Shown: piece by piece, positions 26,952 to 36,245 of the stretch
Layout of the letters: every line of letters starts with the position of its first letter
How positions within the stretch are numbered: the stretch's first letter is position 1
From: Bacteroidales bacterium
GTDB lineage: Bacteria > Bacteroidota > Bacteroidia > Bacteroidales > Lentimicrobiaceae
Direction of reading: 5' to 3'
Length of the DNA: 64,000 nucleotides
Assembly (NCBI GenBank): GCA_016788045.1
Contig: JAEUTG010000058.1
Location: 1 to 64,000 of the forward strand
The notes under the pieces: generated by a model
What the model saw: the letters and a program-made list of their open reading frames with translations, nothing else
Told to the model about the DNA's origin: nothing
Database searches by the model: none
Position numbers and translations under genes: made by a program

Positions 26952-27221
26952 TATTAATTCTTCAAATATCTGTTGTAAGTTAACTAAATACAATTCGCTT
27001 AATCAAATTATTGATATACATCGTCTTATTCTGTTATTCCAACAGATTCTGCAACGGAAATTTCTGGTAAATATTCACTGTTGTCCGGCGAAAAGAATTG
27101 GTTTTCTTTGAACTGATTGATAATACTGGATTACATCCATTATTCAAAACAGGTACCGCACTTTCTTTTCTTAACACCAACGCACAAAATCACCAATTTA
27201 TTTATCTGATTTAGAGTGATT

Positions 27222-27276
27222 CCTGCCTGTATGCTCAGGCAGACGGGCCAGCCTGACTGCGTCAAGCAGACAGGCT
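27222..27276. repeat. Intergenic hairpin element, second copy
   Basis: Two stems: TGCCTG (27224-27229) with CAGGCA (27236-27241), and a longer one AGCCTG-a-CTGC (27250-27260) with GCAG-a-CAGGCT (27266-27276) around a 5-nt loop. It shares CCTGCCTGT and the GCCTG/CAGGC arms with the cluster at 1060-1142, suggesting a dispersed palindromic element. Confidence 0.5.
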
Positions 27277-27517
27277 TGTGTCCAGGTAGCCATCGGGATG
27301 GGGTTTTGGTGTCAAGGTTTCTTTTACTTTAACCGGACATTAGTCGTTAATATTATTGATTCTGATTGCTGAGTCATTTGGAATTGTGCTGCCAGCCAGG
27401 CATCCTGCTGAGTATCTTTTGGTCAGAATGTCTGAATTAGCCTGGTCTAATCGGGGAAAGCAGGATATTCACTTCCTCTTTAAGTCAGCATCCTTCACAG
27501 AATATCGTTTCTTAGGC

Positions 27518-27525
27518 TAAATTTG
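27518..27525 (+). promoter_or_regulatory. pbpC promoter -7 element
   Basis: TAAATTTG matches TAnnTTTG and ends 12 nt before the ATG at 27538, so the leader would be only about 5 nt. This also argues against an in-frame TTG start at 27523, which lies inside the element. Confidence 0.5.
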
Positions 27526-27537
27526 CCTGTCGGCATT

Positions 27538-29883
27538 ATGGAAAAAGAACACATCAGAAAACTTTGGTCTCTCACTGAAATAAGAGCTGTCAGGGGTATA
27601 TTGACTTTAATACTCCTGTTTGTCTTTGCTTTTCTGGTATTTCTGACGCTGGATTTTGCTTTTCCTTTCAATACTAAGCATGTCAGGTGGTCAAAGGCAA
27701 TCTATGCCGCAGATGGCACCATGTTGCACGGTTTTCTGAGCGAGGATCACAAGTGGCGGTTATTTGCAGGGGAGGAAGAGATTACCCCCGAATTGAAGAA
27801 ATCGTTTTTACTTAAGGAAGACCGGTGGTTTTATTATCATCCGGGGGTTAACCCTGCAGCATTGGTCAGGGCTGTTGTGATGAATACTGTAAAAGGCCGG
27901 CGCACTTCCGGGGCATCCACCATCAACATGCAGCTGGCCCGCCTGCTTGATCCGGCCCCGAGGACTTTACCGAACAAACTGAAAGAGATGTTCAGGGCTC
28001 TGCAATTGGAATGGCATTATTCTAAAGACGAAATCCTGCTCACATACCTCAATTTGCTGCCCTATGGCAGTAACATCGAAGGGGTAAAATCAGCCTCTTT
28101 GCTTTACTTCGGACAGGATCCGGATGCCCTGAGCCCTGCCCAGGTGGTTATGCTTACGGTTATTCCCAACAACCCGAATGCTTTGCGGCCTGGTAAGGAC
28201 TACCACAGGTTGCTTTCGGCCAGGAATCACTGGCTCAAGAAACTTAAAGGAAAAGGAATCTACGGTGATGCAGCGATAGAAGATGCATTGAATGAGCCGT
28301 TCGACAGGAAACGCTATCCCATGCCTGCCAGCGCCAGCCACCTTTCGCTGCGCCTTAAAAATATACCGCACAAAACCCCGGCAGTAAGGTCAACCATCGA
28401 CCTTCCGCTGCAGAACAAAGTGGAGACGCTGGTAAGCAACCATGTGAGGATATTGCGTTCAATGCAGATTACCAATGCAGCTGTGTTGGTTGTAAACAAC
28501 AGCACCATGGAGGTTTTGGCCTATGTTGGTTCGGCCGGCTTTCAGGAAGATCTGTATCAGGGTCAGGTCGATGGAATCCGCGCCATCCGTTCACCGGGAT
28601 CTACCCTTAAGCCGCTGCTTTATGCCCTGGCTTTTGATCGTGGGCTGGTTACGCCGAAGATGGTAATCACCGATGTTCCGGCCAATTTCAGTGGTTACAG
28701 GCCCGAAAATTATGATGAGAATTACCGGGGCAAGGTTACCGTTGAGCAGGCACTCGCTTTGTCGTTGAATGTACCTGCAGTAAACCTGCTCGACCAGCTG
28801 GGTGCAGGGGAGTTTACTAACCTGCTTTCAAGAGGCGGTTTTCGGTGGATCAGCCAGAACCGCAAGAAGCTGGGCTTGTCGGTGGTCCTTGGGGGCTGTG
28901 GTGCCACACTGGAGGAGATAACAGCGCTTTTCTCCGCCTTTGCCAATCAGGGAGTTTACAGGCCGGTCAGATACCTGAAAGAGGAGGCCGAAGCAGGAGC
29001 CGATACCCTCTGCTCCCCCGGCGCTGCCTTTATGATCACCCAGATTCTGACAGGATTGAAGCGGCCAGATCTGCCGGCTCAGTACCTGGCAGCTGCCGAT
29101 TTACCTGAAATCGCCTGGAAAACAGGCACCTCTTATGGCCGCCGCGACGGCTGGGCTGTCGGCTACAACCGCGAATATACTGTTGGTGTGTGGACAGGGA
29201 ATTTTCAGGGAAACGGAATTCCTGAACTCAATGGTGCCGATTGTGCCGTACCATTACTGTTTAATATTTTCAGGGCGATTGATCAGCACAACCGCTCTGA
29301 TTGGTTTGCTCCGCCAACGGATCTCGATTTCCGGTTGGTTTGTTCTGAATCAGGAATGCCACCGGATACTTTTTGCCATCATCAGGTAATGGATTATTTC
29401 CTCCCGGGTATTTCGCCGTCAATCCGCTGTAACCACCTGCAGAAGAAGTTTGTAAATTCGTCTGAAACGATGAGCTATTGCCGGATGTGTCTGCCTGAGA
29501 AGGGTTATTCCGAACATTGGTACCCGGGCTACCCTGCAGAACTGATTGCCTGGTATGAAGAAATGCAGATTCCCTACGTCAAGGAACCTCCGCACAATCC
29601 CGACTGTCCCTCCCTGGCTGGAGGGAAGGCGCCGAAAATCACCTCCCTCACCGATGGTGCTGAGTACCTGGTAATCCACGGGCAGAAACAGGAACTTATG
29701 TTGGGGTGCAGTGCTGAAAACGGAGTCAGCAGGGTTTTCTGGTACCTGAATGATAAGCTTTACAAATCAGCAAAACCTTCAGAAAAGGTGTTTTTCAGAC
29801 CGAAAGCCGGAAGTTATAAAATCAGCTGCAGCGATGACCGGGGGCGAAACAGTGATGTATTTATTAAAGTTTCATTCATATAA
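27538..29883 (+). CDS. pbpC: Penicillin-binding protein 1C
   Basis: Bifunctional class A peptidoglycan synthase. I start it at ATG 27538 (781 residues) because the upstream in-frame TTG lies inside the promoter element. A single membrane anchor (about 20-42) leads to a GT51 glycosyltransferase domain: catalytic glutamate in EDRWFYYHPGVN (about E94), GASTINMQLAR, and YLNLLPYGSNIEG. The transpeptidase domain has S-x-x-K in SPGSTLKPLLYA, S-x-N in LSLNVPAVN and the KTGTS box. The last 100 residues match the PBP1C-specific C-terminal domain with several cysteines. In many bacteria pbpC is next to an alpha-2-macroglobulin gene; none is present here. Inner membrane, periplasmic active sites. Confidence 0.94.
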   Translation: MEKEHIRKLWSLTEIRAVRGILTLILLFVFAFLVFLTLDFAFPFNTKHVRWSKAIYAADGTMLHGFLSEDHKWRLFAGEEEITPELKKSFLLKEDRWFYYHPGVNPAALVRAVVMNTVKGRRTSGASTINMQLARLLDPAPRTLPNKLKEMFRALQLEWHYSKDEILLTYLNLLPYGSNIEGVKSASLLYFGQDPDALSPAQVVMLTVIPNNPNALRPGKDYHRLLSARNHWLKKLKGKGIYGDAAIEDALNEPFDRKRYPMPASASHLSLRLKNIPHKTPAVRSTIDLPLQNKVETLVSNHVRILRSMQITNAAVLVVNNSTMEVLAYVGSAGFQEDLYQGQVDGIRAIRSPGSTLKPLLYALAFDRGLVTPKMVITDVPANFSGYRPENYDENYRGKVTVEQALALSLNVPAVNLLDQLGAGEFTNLLSRGGFRWISQNRKKLGLSVVLGGCGATLEEITALFSAFANQGVYRPVRYLKEEAEAGADTLCSPGAAFMITQILTGLKRPDLPAQYLAAADLPEIAWKTGTSYGRRDGWAVGYNREYTVGVWTGNFQGNGIPELNGADCAVPLLFNIFRAIDQHNRSDWFAPPTDLDFRLVCSESGMPPDTFCHHQVMDYFLPGISPSIRCNHLQKKFVNSSETMSYCRMCLPEKGYSEHWYPGYPAELIAWYEEMQIPYVKEPPHNPDCPSLAGGKAPKITSLTDGAEYLVIHGQKQELMLGCSAENGVSRVFWYLNDKLYKSAKPSEKVFFRPKAGSYKISCSDDRGRNSDVFIKVSFI

Positions 29884-29900
29884 TTGAGTATTTAAAACAA

Positions 29901-29908
29901 TACCTTTG
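29901..29908 (+). promoter_or_regulatory. -7 element before the 29946 lipoprotein
   Basis: TACCTTTG, a TAnnTTTG match 37 nt before the start codon at 29946. Confidence 0.55.
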
Positions 29909-29945
29909 AAAAAAAAACGATCACCCTTTTCCTGAATAATCACCC

Positions 29946-30836
29946 ATGAAATTACTAAAAATACTGTTCGTTATTCTTGTGGGTTCTATGGAGCTCACCG
30001 TCAGTTCCTGTGATCTGAAAAAAGATGATGAGGATACCATTGTGAGAGATCCGAGACTCAGAGAGTTCAGGTATTATTATGAGGATGATTATCCTGGTTC
30101 GGATGATTCTTCTGTAATATCTGTAACCTATAACGACAGGAATCTTGTGAAAAGCATGGCTGATACCATCGTTTCACTGGAAATTGACTATGATGAACGA
30201 GGTCTGATTCTTCAGATGCGGGTTCAGGAAAAGGAAGAACAGGACTACTTTATTGATTATTCCTGGTCAGACAATTCGGTGACGCTGACGGAATCTGAAT
30301 ATCCGAATGGAAAGCTTGTGTTTCAACTGAATACCGATGGTAATGTAGTCCGCATGGATTCTTACTCAATGTTTGAATTACAATGGTATTTAAACTGGTA
30401 TACTGTTTATTTCTGGGAGAATCATAACCTTGTCAGAACTGAATTTTGGGAACCTTTGGATAAAGAAAGTTCTGTTAAGAATAACAGATATCGGCCATTT
30501 CCGCTGATGATTTCTGACTTCAAGGCATTGTTCGGTGGAAAAAATGTGACCGGTGCAAAGCAGAATTTTTATAAATCGGTGGTTGTTGAATACAACTACG
30601 ATGCTAAGAAAAATCCGTTCAGGGATATCCAGTTGTATTGGTTTACCGAGGTCGGGTATTATGCCTCTGTGAACAATGTTAAATCATATACCAGTACTGT
30701 TTATCGCACAAACGGAGAAACTGACGGAGTTTATAATTCTGAATTCACCCTGAATTACAATCAGGGGAATTACCTTTCAGAGAAACTGGATATACACGAA
30801 GACTGGTTTACCCGTGAAGTGTATTTTTATGAATAA
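29946..30836 (+). CDS. Hypothetical lipoprotein
   Basis: A 296-residue lipoprotein. The signal peptide (1-21) ends in a lipobox TVSSC, followed by an acidic stretch (DLKKDDEDT), the usual surface-export style signal for Bacteroidota lipoproteins. The mature protein is a repetitive beta-rich chain of short strands (for example SLEIDYDERGLILQMRVQ and VVRMDSYS), similar in style to YD/RHS-like or DUF4595-type lipoproteins, but I cannot name the family. Function unknown. It has its own promoter and stands between pbpC and ychF on the same strand. Confidence 0.8.
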   Translation: MKLLKILFVILVGSMELTVSSCDLKKDDEDTIVRDPRLREFRYYYEDDYPGSDDSSVISVTYNDRNLVKSMADTIVSLEIDYDERGLILQMRVQEKEEQDYFIDYSWSDNSVTLTESEYPNGKLVFQLNTDGNVVRMDSYSMFELQWYLNWYTVYFWENHNLVRTEFWEPLDKESSVKNNRYRPFPLMISDFKALFGGKNVTGAKQNFYKSVVVEYNYDAKKNPFRDIQLYWFTEVGYYASVNNVKSYTSTVYRTNGETDGVYNSEFTLNYNQGNYLSEKLDIHEDWFTREVYFYE

Positions 30837-31142
30837 CACGTCGCGCTGAATGTTGTAACTTGCTGAATGTTAGTCTTAAGTTATATTGTTGCATAGATGG
30901 ACAGCGCCTGACTTATAACCTGACACTGTCAGATGGGGCGAATGCCAGGCAGGCTCACCGGATTTTATCCCGAAACTTCCCCTGTATTTTCAGGGTATGA
31001 GTAAAATCAGTCCAATTCCTTTTCAGCAATCAGAAAACGGCAATCAGCAAAACTGCAAGGTAGATACTGTGAAGCGGGCTCTTCTGGTTTAAGTCCGTCC
31101 CTTTTTCCTATCTTTGCGGCCTAATCAGCAAGAAAATCATTT
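30837..31142. other. 306-nt gap before ychF
   Basis: Contains the perfect inverted repeat CTGACA-c-TGTCAG (30920-30932), a partial hairpin word (AGGCAGGC near 30954) and the ychF promoter at 31109. No coding frame or RNA gene seen. Confidence 0.5.
31109..31116 (+). promoter_or_regulatory. ychF promoter -7 element
   Basis: TATCTTTG followed by CGGCC, the canonical Bacteroidota -7 context. The leader to 31143 would be about 20 nt. Confidence 0.65.
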
Positions 31143-32240
31143 ATGGCATTAAAATGCGGCATTATCGGACTGACCAACATCGGCAAGACTACGCTGTTTA
31201 ACTGTATCTCGAACACCAAAGGGCAGACCTCAAACTTCGCTTACAGTACCAACAAATCCAACCTGGGTCAGATCAGTGTGCCCGACGATCGTTTGTATGA
31301 AATTGACAAGCTCATAAAGTCGGCCAGAATTGTTCCGGTTACAGTTGAGATCGTGGATATTCCCGGTCTGGCCAAGGGGGCCAGTCAGGGCGAAGGTGTC
31401 GGCAATAAATTCCTGGCCGATATTCAGCAAACTGATGCCATCATTCATGTGATCCGCTGCTTCGACGACGAGAACCTGCCTCATGTTGAAGGATCTGTAA
31501 ATCCTGTGCGTGACCGCGAAATCGTTGATCTGGAGCTTCAGATCAGAGATCTTGACCTCGTTGAACGAAAGATTCAGCGCCTTGATAAACTCGTGAAGGT
31601 CGGCGATAAGGATGCAAAACATGGCGTGGAATTTCTTACAAATGTGAAGAACCATCTGGAGAGTTTTCAGTCTGTCCGCACCCTTGAAATTGACGATAAC
31701 GACCGCCGCTTTATTGACGATATGTACCTGCTCACCGACAAGCCGGTGATCTACGTTTGCAATGTTGACGATGCATCAGCTGTCACAGGAAATAAGTATG
31801 TGGAACAGTTCAGAGAATCGGTGAAAGGCGAGAAAGCGGAAGTATTGGTAATTGCCGGTGCGCTGGAATCGGAAATTGCCGAACTGGAGAGCCCCGAAGA
31901 CCGCCGGGTTTTCCTTGAAGATGCGGGTCTTACCGAACCTGGGGTTAACAAACTGGTACGATCGGCCTATGCCATTCTTAACCTGATGTCTTTTTTTACT
32001 GCCGGCCCCATGGAAGTCAGAGCCTGGACGATCAAAAAAGGAATGACTGCCCCGCAGGCTGCCGGAGTGATACACAGCGATCTTGAACGCGGTTTTATCA
32101 GGGCTGAAGTAATGAAATACCGCGATTTTATTGAACTGAAATCAGAACATGCCTGCCGCACCGCCGGTAAACTCTACGTGGAAGGGAAAAACTATGTGGT
32201 GGAAGACGGTGATATCCTGCACATAAGGTTTAATGTATAA
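31143..32240 (+). CDS. ychF: Redox-regulated ATPase YchF
   Basis: Obg-family P-loop ATPase that binds ribosomes and takes part in translation and oxidative stress responses. At 365 residues it has the normal length. The nucleotide loop is GLTNIGKTTLFN (about 8-19), then the G3 motif DIPGLAKGASQGEG (about 73) and the NVDD base-recognition motif near 206. The central coiled coil lies around 130-170, and the C-terminal TGS domain ends with VVEDGDILHIRFNV. Compared with the usual GLPNVGKST and IEPN motifs it has GLTNIGKTT and NKSN, which I take to be a Bacteroidota variant. It has its own near-canonical promoter. Confidence 0.95.
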   Translation: MALKCGIIGLTNIGKTTLFNCISNTKGQTSNFAYSTNKSNLGQISVPDDRLYEIDKLIKSARIVPVTVEIVDIPGLAKGASQGEGVGNKFLADIQQTDAIIHVIRCFDDENLPHVEGSVNPVRDREIVDLELQIRDLDLVERKIQRLDKLVKVGDKDAKHGVEFLTNVKNHLESFQSVRTLEIDDNDRRFIDDMYLLTDKPVIYVCNVDDASAVTGNKYVEQFRESVKGEKAEVLVIAGALESEIAELESPEDRRVFLEDAGLTEPGVNKLVRSAYAILNLMSFFTAGPMEVRAWTIKKGMTAPQAAGVIHSDLERGFIRAEVMKYRDFIELKSEHACRTAGKLYVEGKNYVVEDGDILHIRFNV

Positions 32241-32264
32241 GTTTCCTGTCCTAACGGTTTCTTT

Positions 32265-33206
32265 CTAGAAATACAATGGATGCAATTTAACCCCCTTCGG
32301 GCTGAATTCGATTGCCGGTAGCGGAAATTTAAAGATGCTCAGGTATTTCAGCATAAGGTTTAAGGTTTGGGAACCGGTCTTAATTCTGGAAAGATCAATG
32401 TCAGGGGCAATGTAAAATTGCCGGGTTCTGTTGTAATAGGGCAGGGGTTTACCGTCAACCTCTGACGGATTGGTGACTGCTCCGGTCATGCCATCGCCCC
32501 CATATCCGGCAGCGATGTTCAGCCATGCCGGAAACCTGCTTTGTTTCCCCAAAAATGACCGTATGTTGGCCGATACCCAGTAAGTTTGCCCGTTGTAGTC
32601 TTTAATGAGCCTTTGAGGAAGGTTTTTACCAAGCAGATCAGGCCGCATTGCTGCGTATTCAGTACGATGAGCCGACCATTTGAGGCTGATGCGCTGTTCT
32701 TTCCATACCAATTGCTGACTGATGAAAATCCCGGCCCCGAGGGTATTGGCCGCCAGGTCACCGCCAGAAGCACCCCATTCGGCTGAAAATCCATCAAGAA
32801 TTTCAATAACCGTGAGGTACACAAATCCGAAACTACCCCCGAATACTGCCGACCTTTTCTCATCAACCCCTGCCCATTTCAGCGATTCATAACCAAGTTT
32901 TCCGATATAGTAAGTCGATGTGGTATGCCCGCATTTGTCGAGTTGCAGCCATTCGCGGTTGTCGTTGATGAAATGAAAGGAGGATTGCGGATAGTTTTTG
33001 TACCAGAGCTGGTAGAGCAGGGTCATTGAACCGGCATAGGCTGCAGAACCACCAATGATGATGCCGTTCAGTCTGGCTTTGTTTACAGGCTTTGATCCCG
33101 CTGAAATCAGTGAACTATCGGGCGATTGCTGGGCTGATACCAGCAATGGCATCAGCAAAAGAAAGACCAGGAGAGGGTACGACCGGCCTGACCTGTTAAT
33201 GCGCAT
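32265..33206 (-). CDS. DUF2279-type outer-membrane associated protein
   Basis: I start it at the ATG at 33206 (313 residues), because this gives a clean signal peptide (RSYPLLVFLLLMPLLVSAQ); an upstream in-frame start at 33278 would add an unlikely basic leader deep inside the preceding gene. The family (YfiM-like/DUF2279) is a predicted periplasmic or outer-membrane protein of unknown function. The conserved line DKCGHTTSTYYIGKLGYESLKW near residue 90 with D, H and T, and ILDGFSAEWGASGGDLAANTLGA, are family hallmarks. It overlaps the phosphohexomutase stop by 11 nt, so the two are translationally coupled at the end of the dapF operon. Confidence 0.85.
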   Translation of the reverse strand: MRINRSGRSYPLLVFLLLMPLLVSAQQSPDSSLISAGSKPVNKARLNGIIIGGSAAYAGSMTLLYQLWYKNYPQSSFHFINDNREWLQLDKCGHTTSTYYIGKLGYESLKWAGVDEKRSAVFGGSFGFVYLTVIEILDGFSAEWGASGGDLAANTLGAGIFISQQLVWKEQRISLKWSAHRTEYAAMRPDLLGKNLPQRLIKDYNGQTYWVSANIRSFLGKQSRFPAWLNIAAGYGGDGMTGAVTNPSEVDGKPLPYYNRTRQFYIAPDIDLSRIKTGSQTLNLMLKYLSIFKFPLPAIEFSPKGVKLHPLYF

Positions 33207-34560
33207 GACTGTTTTCTTCGATGTAAGGGGCCAGAATCCTGAGAGCCTGTTGTGTCTTCGATTCCAGCAGCGCAGCACTGCCGGCTTCGGCCAGAAATCT
33301 CAGGTAGGGTTCTGTATTGGAGGGTCTTACGTTAAACCACCAATCCCGGAATTCAATCCGGTAGCCATCAAAGTCATAAAAGGCTGTCGGTGACTCATCT
33401 GCCATAAAAGCCTGCTTCAATTCATCCATGGCTTCCTGTTTTCGGCTGACAGGGAAATTCATTTCACCGGTTCCGGCATATTTGCTGATTGAGTTTATCA
33501 GTGCCGACAGACTCACACCCTGATCGTGAAACTTCTTTACTTCTCCCAGAATGATCAATGCCGCGAGGTAAGCTGAATCGGAGTAGTAAAAATCCCTGAA
33601 ATAATAATGCCCGGCAAGTTCTCCGCCGAAGATGCCGTTTATCTCCCGCAGTTTCAGGGCGGCATAGGCCCGCCCAACCCGCCACATATGCATGGAGAAC
33701 CCCTGGCTTTCAACGTATTCAGTAACCGATCTGGAGGTCCTTATATCCTGTAAGGCTGGCCCTTGGAATCCTTTGCCCGCAAAGTAGCCTGCAAGAACGG
33801 CGATCATCATGTCGGGCTGAATAAAGTGCCCTTTTTCGTCAACGAACATTACCCTGTCTGCATCCCCGTCAAAAATCAACCCGATATCACACTGTTCTTT
33901 GATTACCAGTTTTCTGAGGTCTTCCACATTTTCCTGTTCAAGCGGATTTGGCTGATGGTTGGGAAAAGTACCATCAAGTGTGTCGTATATGTACAGGGGC
34001 TTCTCACCGAACAGCTCCCTGATAAGCAATGACCCCATTCCATTGGAACAGTCGATGGCGATTTTCAGATCTCCGGTATCGCTTTTGTATTGATTCAGGA
34101 AAAGGAGATACTCTTTCTTAAAGTCGAATTCAGTATAAGTGCCCGGTACTTCTGCCGGAACAATCGGATAGCCCTCGGCCATTTCGAGCAGTTCAGAGAG
34201 TCCGGTATCAAAGCCAACGGGCAGAGCCTCTTCGCGTGATATTTTCAACCCGTTGTATTCAGCCGGGTTATGCGAAGCTGTAATCATCACCGAAGCTTTG
34301 AAATTGTACTTTGCCGTGGCCCAGTAGATCATCGGGGTGGTACATTTGCCGGCAACCTGAACATCAGCCCCGGCATCGGTAATTCCTCTGCAGAGAAACT
34401 CCAGGATCTCCGGTGAGGATATCCTCACGTCATGCCCGACAAGCACAGTTTCTGCGCCAAGCAGGCCTGGCAGGAAAAATCCGATTTTATATACATCTTC
34501 CCCGGTGAAATCCCTGTTGTAAACGCCCCGTATATCGTAGGCTTTAAAAGCTTTTCTCAT
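33196..34560 (-). CDS. Phosphomannomutase/phosphoglucomutase
   Basis: Alpha-D-phosphohexomutase that interconverts hexose 6- and 1-phosphates and so feeds nucleotide-sugar and envelope polysaccharide synthesis. At 454 residues it has the typical ManB/AlgC length. The phosphoserine is S96 in TASHNP. The metal loop DGDADR lies near residue 230, the sugar-specificity motif GELAGHYYF near 310, and the phosphate-binding loop RPSNTEPYLR near 420. GEXSGHH-type motifs usually carry GEMSGH; here it is GELAGHYY, so sugar preference cannot be set. It is the fourth gene of the dapF / GNAT / mltG / this / DUF2279 run and is separated from mltG by 49 nt. Confidence 0.93.
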   Translation of the reverse strand: MRKAFKAYDIRGVYNRDFTGEDVYKIGFFLPGLLGAETVLVGHDVRISSPEILEFLCRGITDAGADVQVAGKCTTPMIYWATAKYNFKASVMITASHNPAEYNGLKISREEALPVGFDTGLSELLEMAEGYPIVPAEVPGTYTEFDFKKEYLLFLNQYKSDTGDLKIAIDCSNGMGSLLIRELFGEKPLYIYDTLDGTFPNHQPNPLEQENVEDLRKLVIKEQCDIGLIFDGDADRVMFVDEKGHFIQPDMMIAVLAGYFAGKGFQGPALQDIRTSRSVTEYVESQGFSMHMWRVGRAYAALKLREINGIFGGELAGHYYFRDFYYSDSAYLAALIILGEVKKFHDQGVSLSALINSISKYAGTGEMNFPVSRKQEAMDELKQAFMADESPTAFYDFDGYRIEFRDWWFNVRPSNTEPYLRFLAEAGSAALLESKTQQALRILAPYIEENSHAH

Positions 34561-34609
34561 CAGTAGCTGGTAATTGCTGGTAATTCTTCCTGATTAACTT
34601 GAATATCTG

Positions 34610-35692
34610 TTACTTGTAAATGTTTTTCCGGTTCAGCGCCTGTTGGTATTTCCAGGCGTTCAGGTTATGCTGTTCCAGGCCTTTGGCAAAATTGTGATAG
34701 CCGGAGAAGTCCTCCCGGGCACAGAAAAACATGTATTCATGTTTCTCGCTGTTCAGCACAGCATCGATGGATGATTTCGATGGCAGACAGATCGGACCAG
34801 GAGGCAGACCCTGATGTTTGTAAGTGTTATAGGGTGAGTCTATCTGTTTGTGTATGTTGAGCACCCTCCTGATTCCAAAATCGCCGTGTGCGAACACCAG
34901 GGTAGGATCGGCTTCCAGCAGCCAGCCTTTCTTCAGGCGATTGAGGTAAACACCCGCTACCCTCGGCTTTTCATCGTCTTTATTGGTCTCCTTTTCAACA
35001 ATGGAAGCGAGGGTTATAACTTCGTGCCGGTTCAGGTTGAGGGCTTTCAGTTTTTCCTGGCGGTTGCTGCTCCAGAATTTTTCTGATTCTGATTTCATGC
35101 GGTTGATGAAATCCCGGGCAGAGGTATTCCAGTAAAATTCATAGCTGTCGGGAATGAGAACTGTGAACAAACTGTTTTTCGTAACACCCAGTGAATCAAG
35201 GTAAGCACTGTCGTTCAGCAGTGTGATGATGGAAACCGAATCGGCTTCGATCTGCCGGCTGATTCTGCCTGCCAGTTGTTCCGGAGAGCGGATATTGTTG
35301 AAAATCACCATTACAGGTTCCTGATGTCCGCTTCTCAGCAAATCGACCAGATCTACATTGCCCATATCACCAGTAAGCTTGTAACGGCCCGGTTTTACTG
35401 CCTTATCGTACTTTTTCAGTGAGCTGACGATTTCAAAAGACTTACGGTTTATAATGGTTCCATGGGAGTAAAGCTGCTTTTTGACACTGTCGAAATTGCT
35501 ACCTGTAGGAATTGTAATCAAAACACTGCCTGATTCACCGGTATATACATTCTGACGATACAAACCCATATATGCAACCCAGGCAGCTCCTGAACCGATC
35601 AATATCAGAACCAGTAGAATAATCAGTAGCGGGGTGCGAAACCGCCTTTTTGATTTTCTGCCCGTATACCGTGGATGATAATAGTCGCCCAT
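34610..35692 (-). CDS. mltG: Endolytic transglycosylase MltG
   Basis: Inner-membrane lytic transglycosylase that cuts nascent glycan strands and is thought to terminate chain growth. At 360 residues it fits the family. A basic cytoplasmic tail (1-20) is followed by one membrane segment (about 21-45). A LysM-like fold covers about 55-120. The YceG catalytic core has the glutamate E233 in LASIVEKETN, followed by RVAGVYLNRLKKGWLLEADPT and YNTYKHQGLPPGPI. It starts 12 nt after the GNAT gene stop in the same operon, which also holds dapF and so groups peptidoglycan functions. Confidence 0.94.
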   Translation of the reverse strand: MGDYYHPRYTGRKSKRRFRTPLLIILLVLILIGSGAAWVAYMGLYRQNVYTGESGSVLITIPTGSNFDSVKKQLYSHGTIINRKSFEIVSSLKKYDKAVKPGRYKLTGDMGNVDLVDLLRSGHQEPVMVIFNNIRSPEQLAGRISRQIEADSVSIITLLNDSAYLDSLGVTKNSLFTVLIPDSYEFYWNTSARDFINRMKSESEKFWSSNRQEKLKALNLNRHEVITLASIVEKETNKDDEKPRVAGVYLNRLKKGWLLEADPTLVFAHGDFGIRRVLNIHKQIDSPYNTYKHQGLPPGPICLPSKSSIDAVLNSEKHEYMFFCAREDFSGYHNFAKGLEQHNLNAWKYQQALNRKNIYK

Positions 35693-35704
35693 GACTTATT
35701 TAGT

Positions 35705-36223
35705 TTAACTGTTGATCAATTGCATGAAAACCACATCTTGCCAGTGCCTGTCTGAAAGCGTCCAGTCTTTCATGGTGCCGGTGATTTTAAATCCCGCTTT
35801 TGTGAACAACCGGATGCTAAGGGTATTTTCTGTGGCGATATGACAATAGAGCTGATGAAGGTTAAGAGTGTTGAAACTGTAGGAGCAAAGGAGGCTCAGG
35901 GCTTCACCGGCGAAACCTTTGCCACGTTCTTTTTCGTCAATCAGGATGCCCACCCCGGCTCTTCTGTGCAAGGGATCGAAGTCGAAAAGGTCAACGGTGC
36001 CGGCAGGTGTATTGTTTTTCCCGTTTTTCATGATCATCAGCCGTAATTGTTTCGCGGCATAGATGTCGTGGTGCGTGTTGAGCACAAACTGCTCAATATC
36101 GTTACGGGAGTAAGGAACTATGGTGTTGCTGACCCTCCAAACGGAGGTATCGTTCTCCCAGGCATACAGACGGTCAATGTCTGAGGGTTCCGGGGTTCTG
36201 AGGCTTATTTTTTTTCCTTTCAT
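35705..36223 (-). CDS. GNAT family N-acetyltransferase
   Basis: I start it at ATG 36223 (172 residues), which gives the typical opening of the RimJ/RimL group (KISLRTPEPSDIDRLYAWEND) and avoids overlap with dapF; an in-frame ATG at 36253 would overlap dapF by 8 nt. Acetyl-CoA-binding motif A is GVGILIDEKERGKGFAGEAL (about residue 85-105), with R/Q-x-x-G-x-G/A in the form ERGKGFAGEA. The final part has the family end TENTLSIRLFTKAGF. The acceptor may be a small molecule or a protein N-terminus. It lies between dapF and mltG and is probably co-transcribed with them. Confidence 0.88.
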   Translation of the reverse strand: MKGKKISLRTPEPSDIDRLYAWENDTSVWRVSNTIVPYSRNDIEQFVLNTHHDIYAAKQLRLMIMKNGKNNTPAGTVDLFDFDPLHRRAGVGILIDEKERGKGFAGEALSLLCSYSFNTLNLHQLYCHIATENTLSIRLFTKAGFKITGTMKDWTLSDRHWQDVVFMQLINS

Positions 36224-36245
36224 GTTCCTTGGTTCTGGCACGTGT

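Larger units (their letters stand above)
26786..27537. other. 752-nt divergent intergenic region
   Basis: Separates the cohesin-like gene (minus) from pbpC (plus). It holds the -7 elements of both genes (26944-26951 minus, 27518-27525 plus) and a hairpin element at 27224-27276. I see no further coding or RNA feature in the rest. Confidence 0.6.
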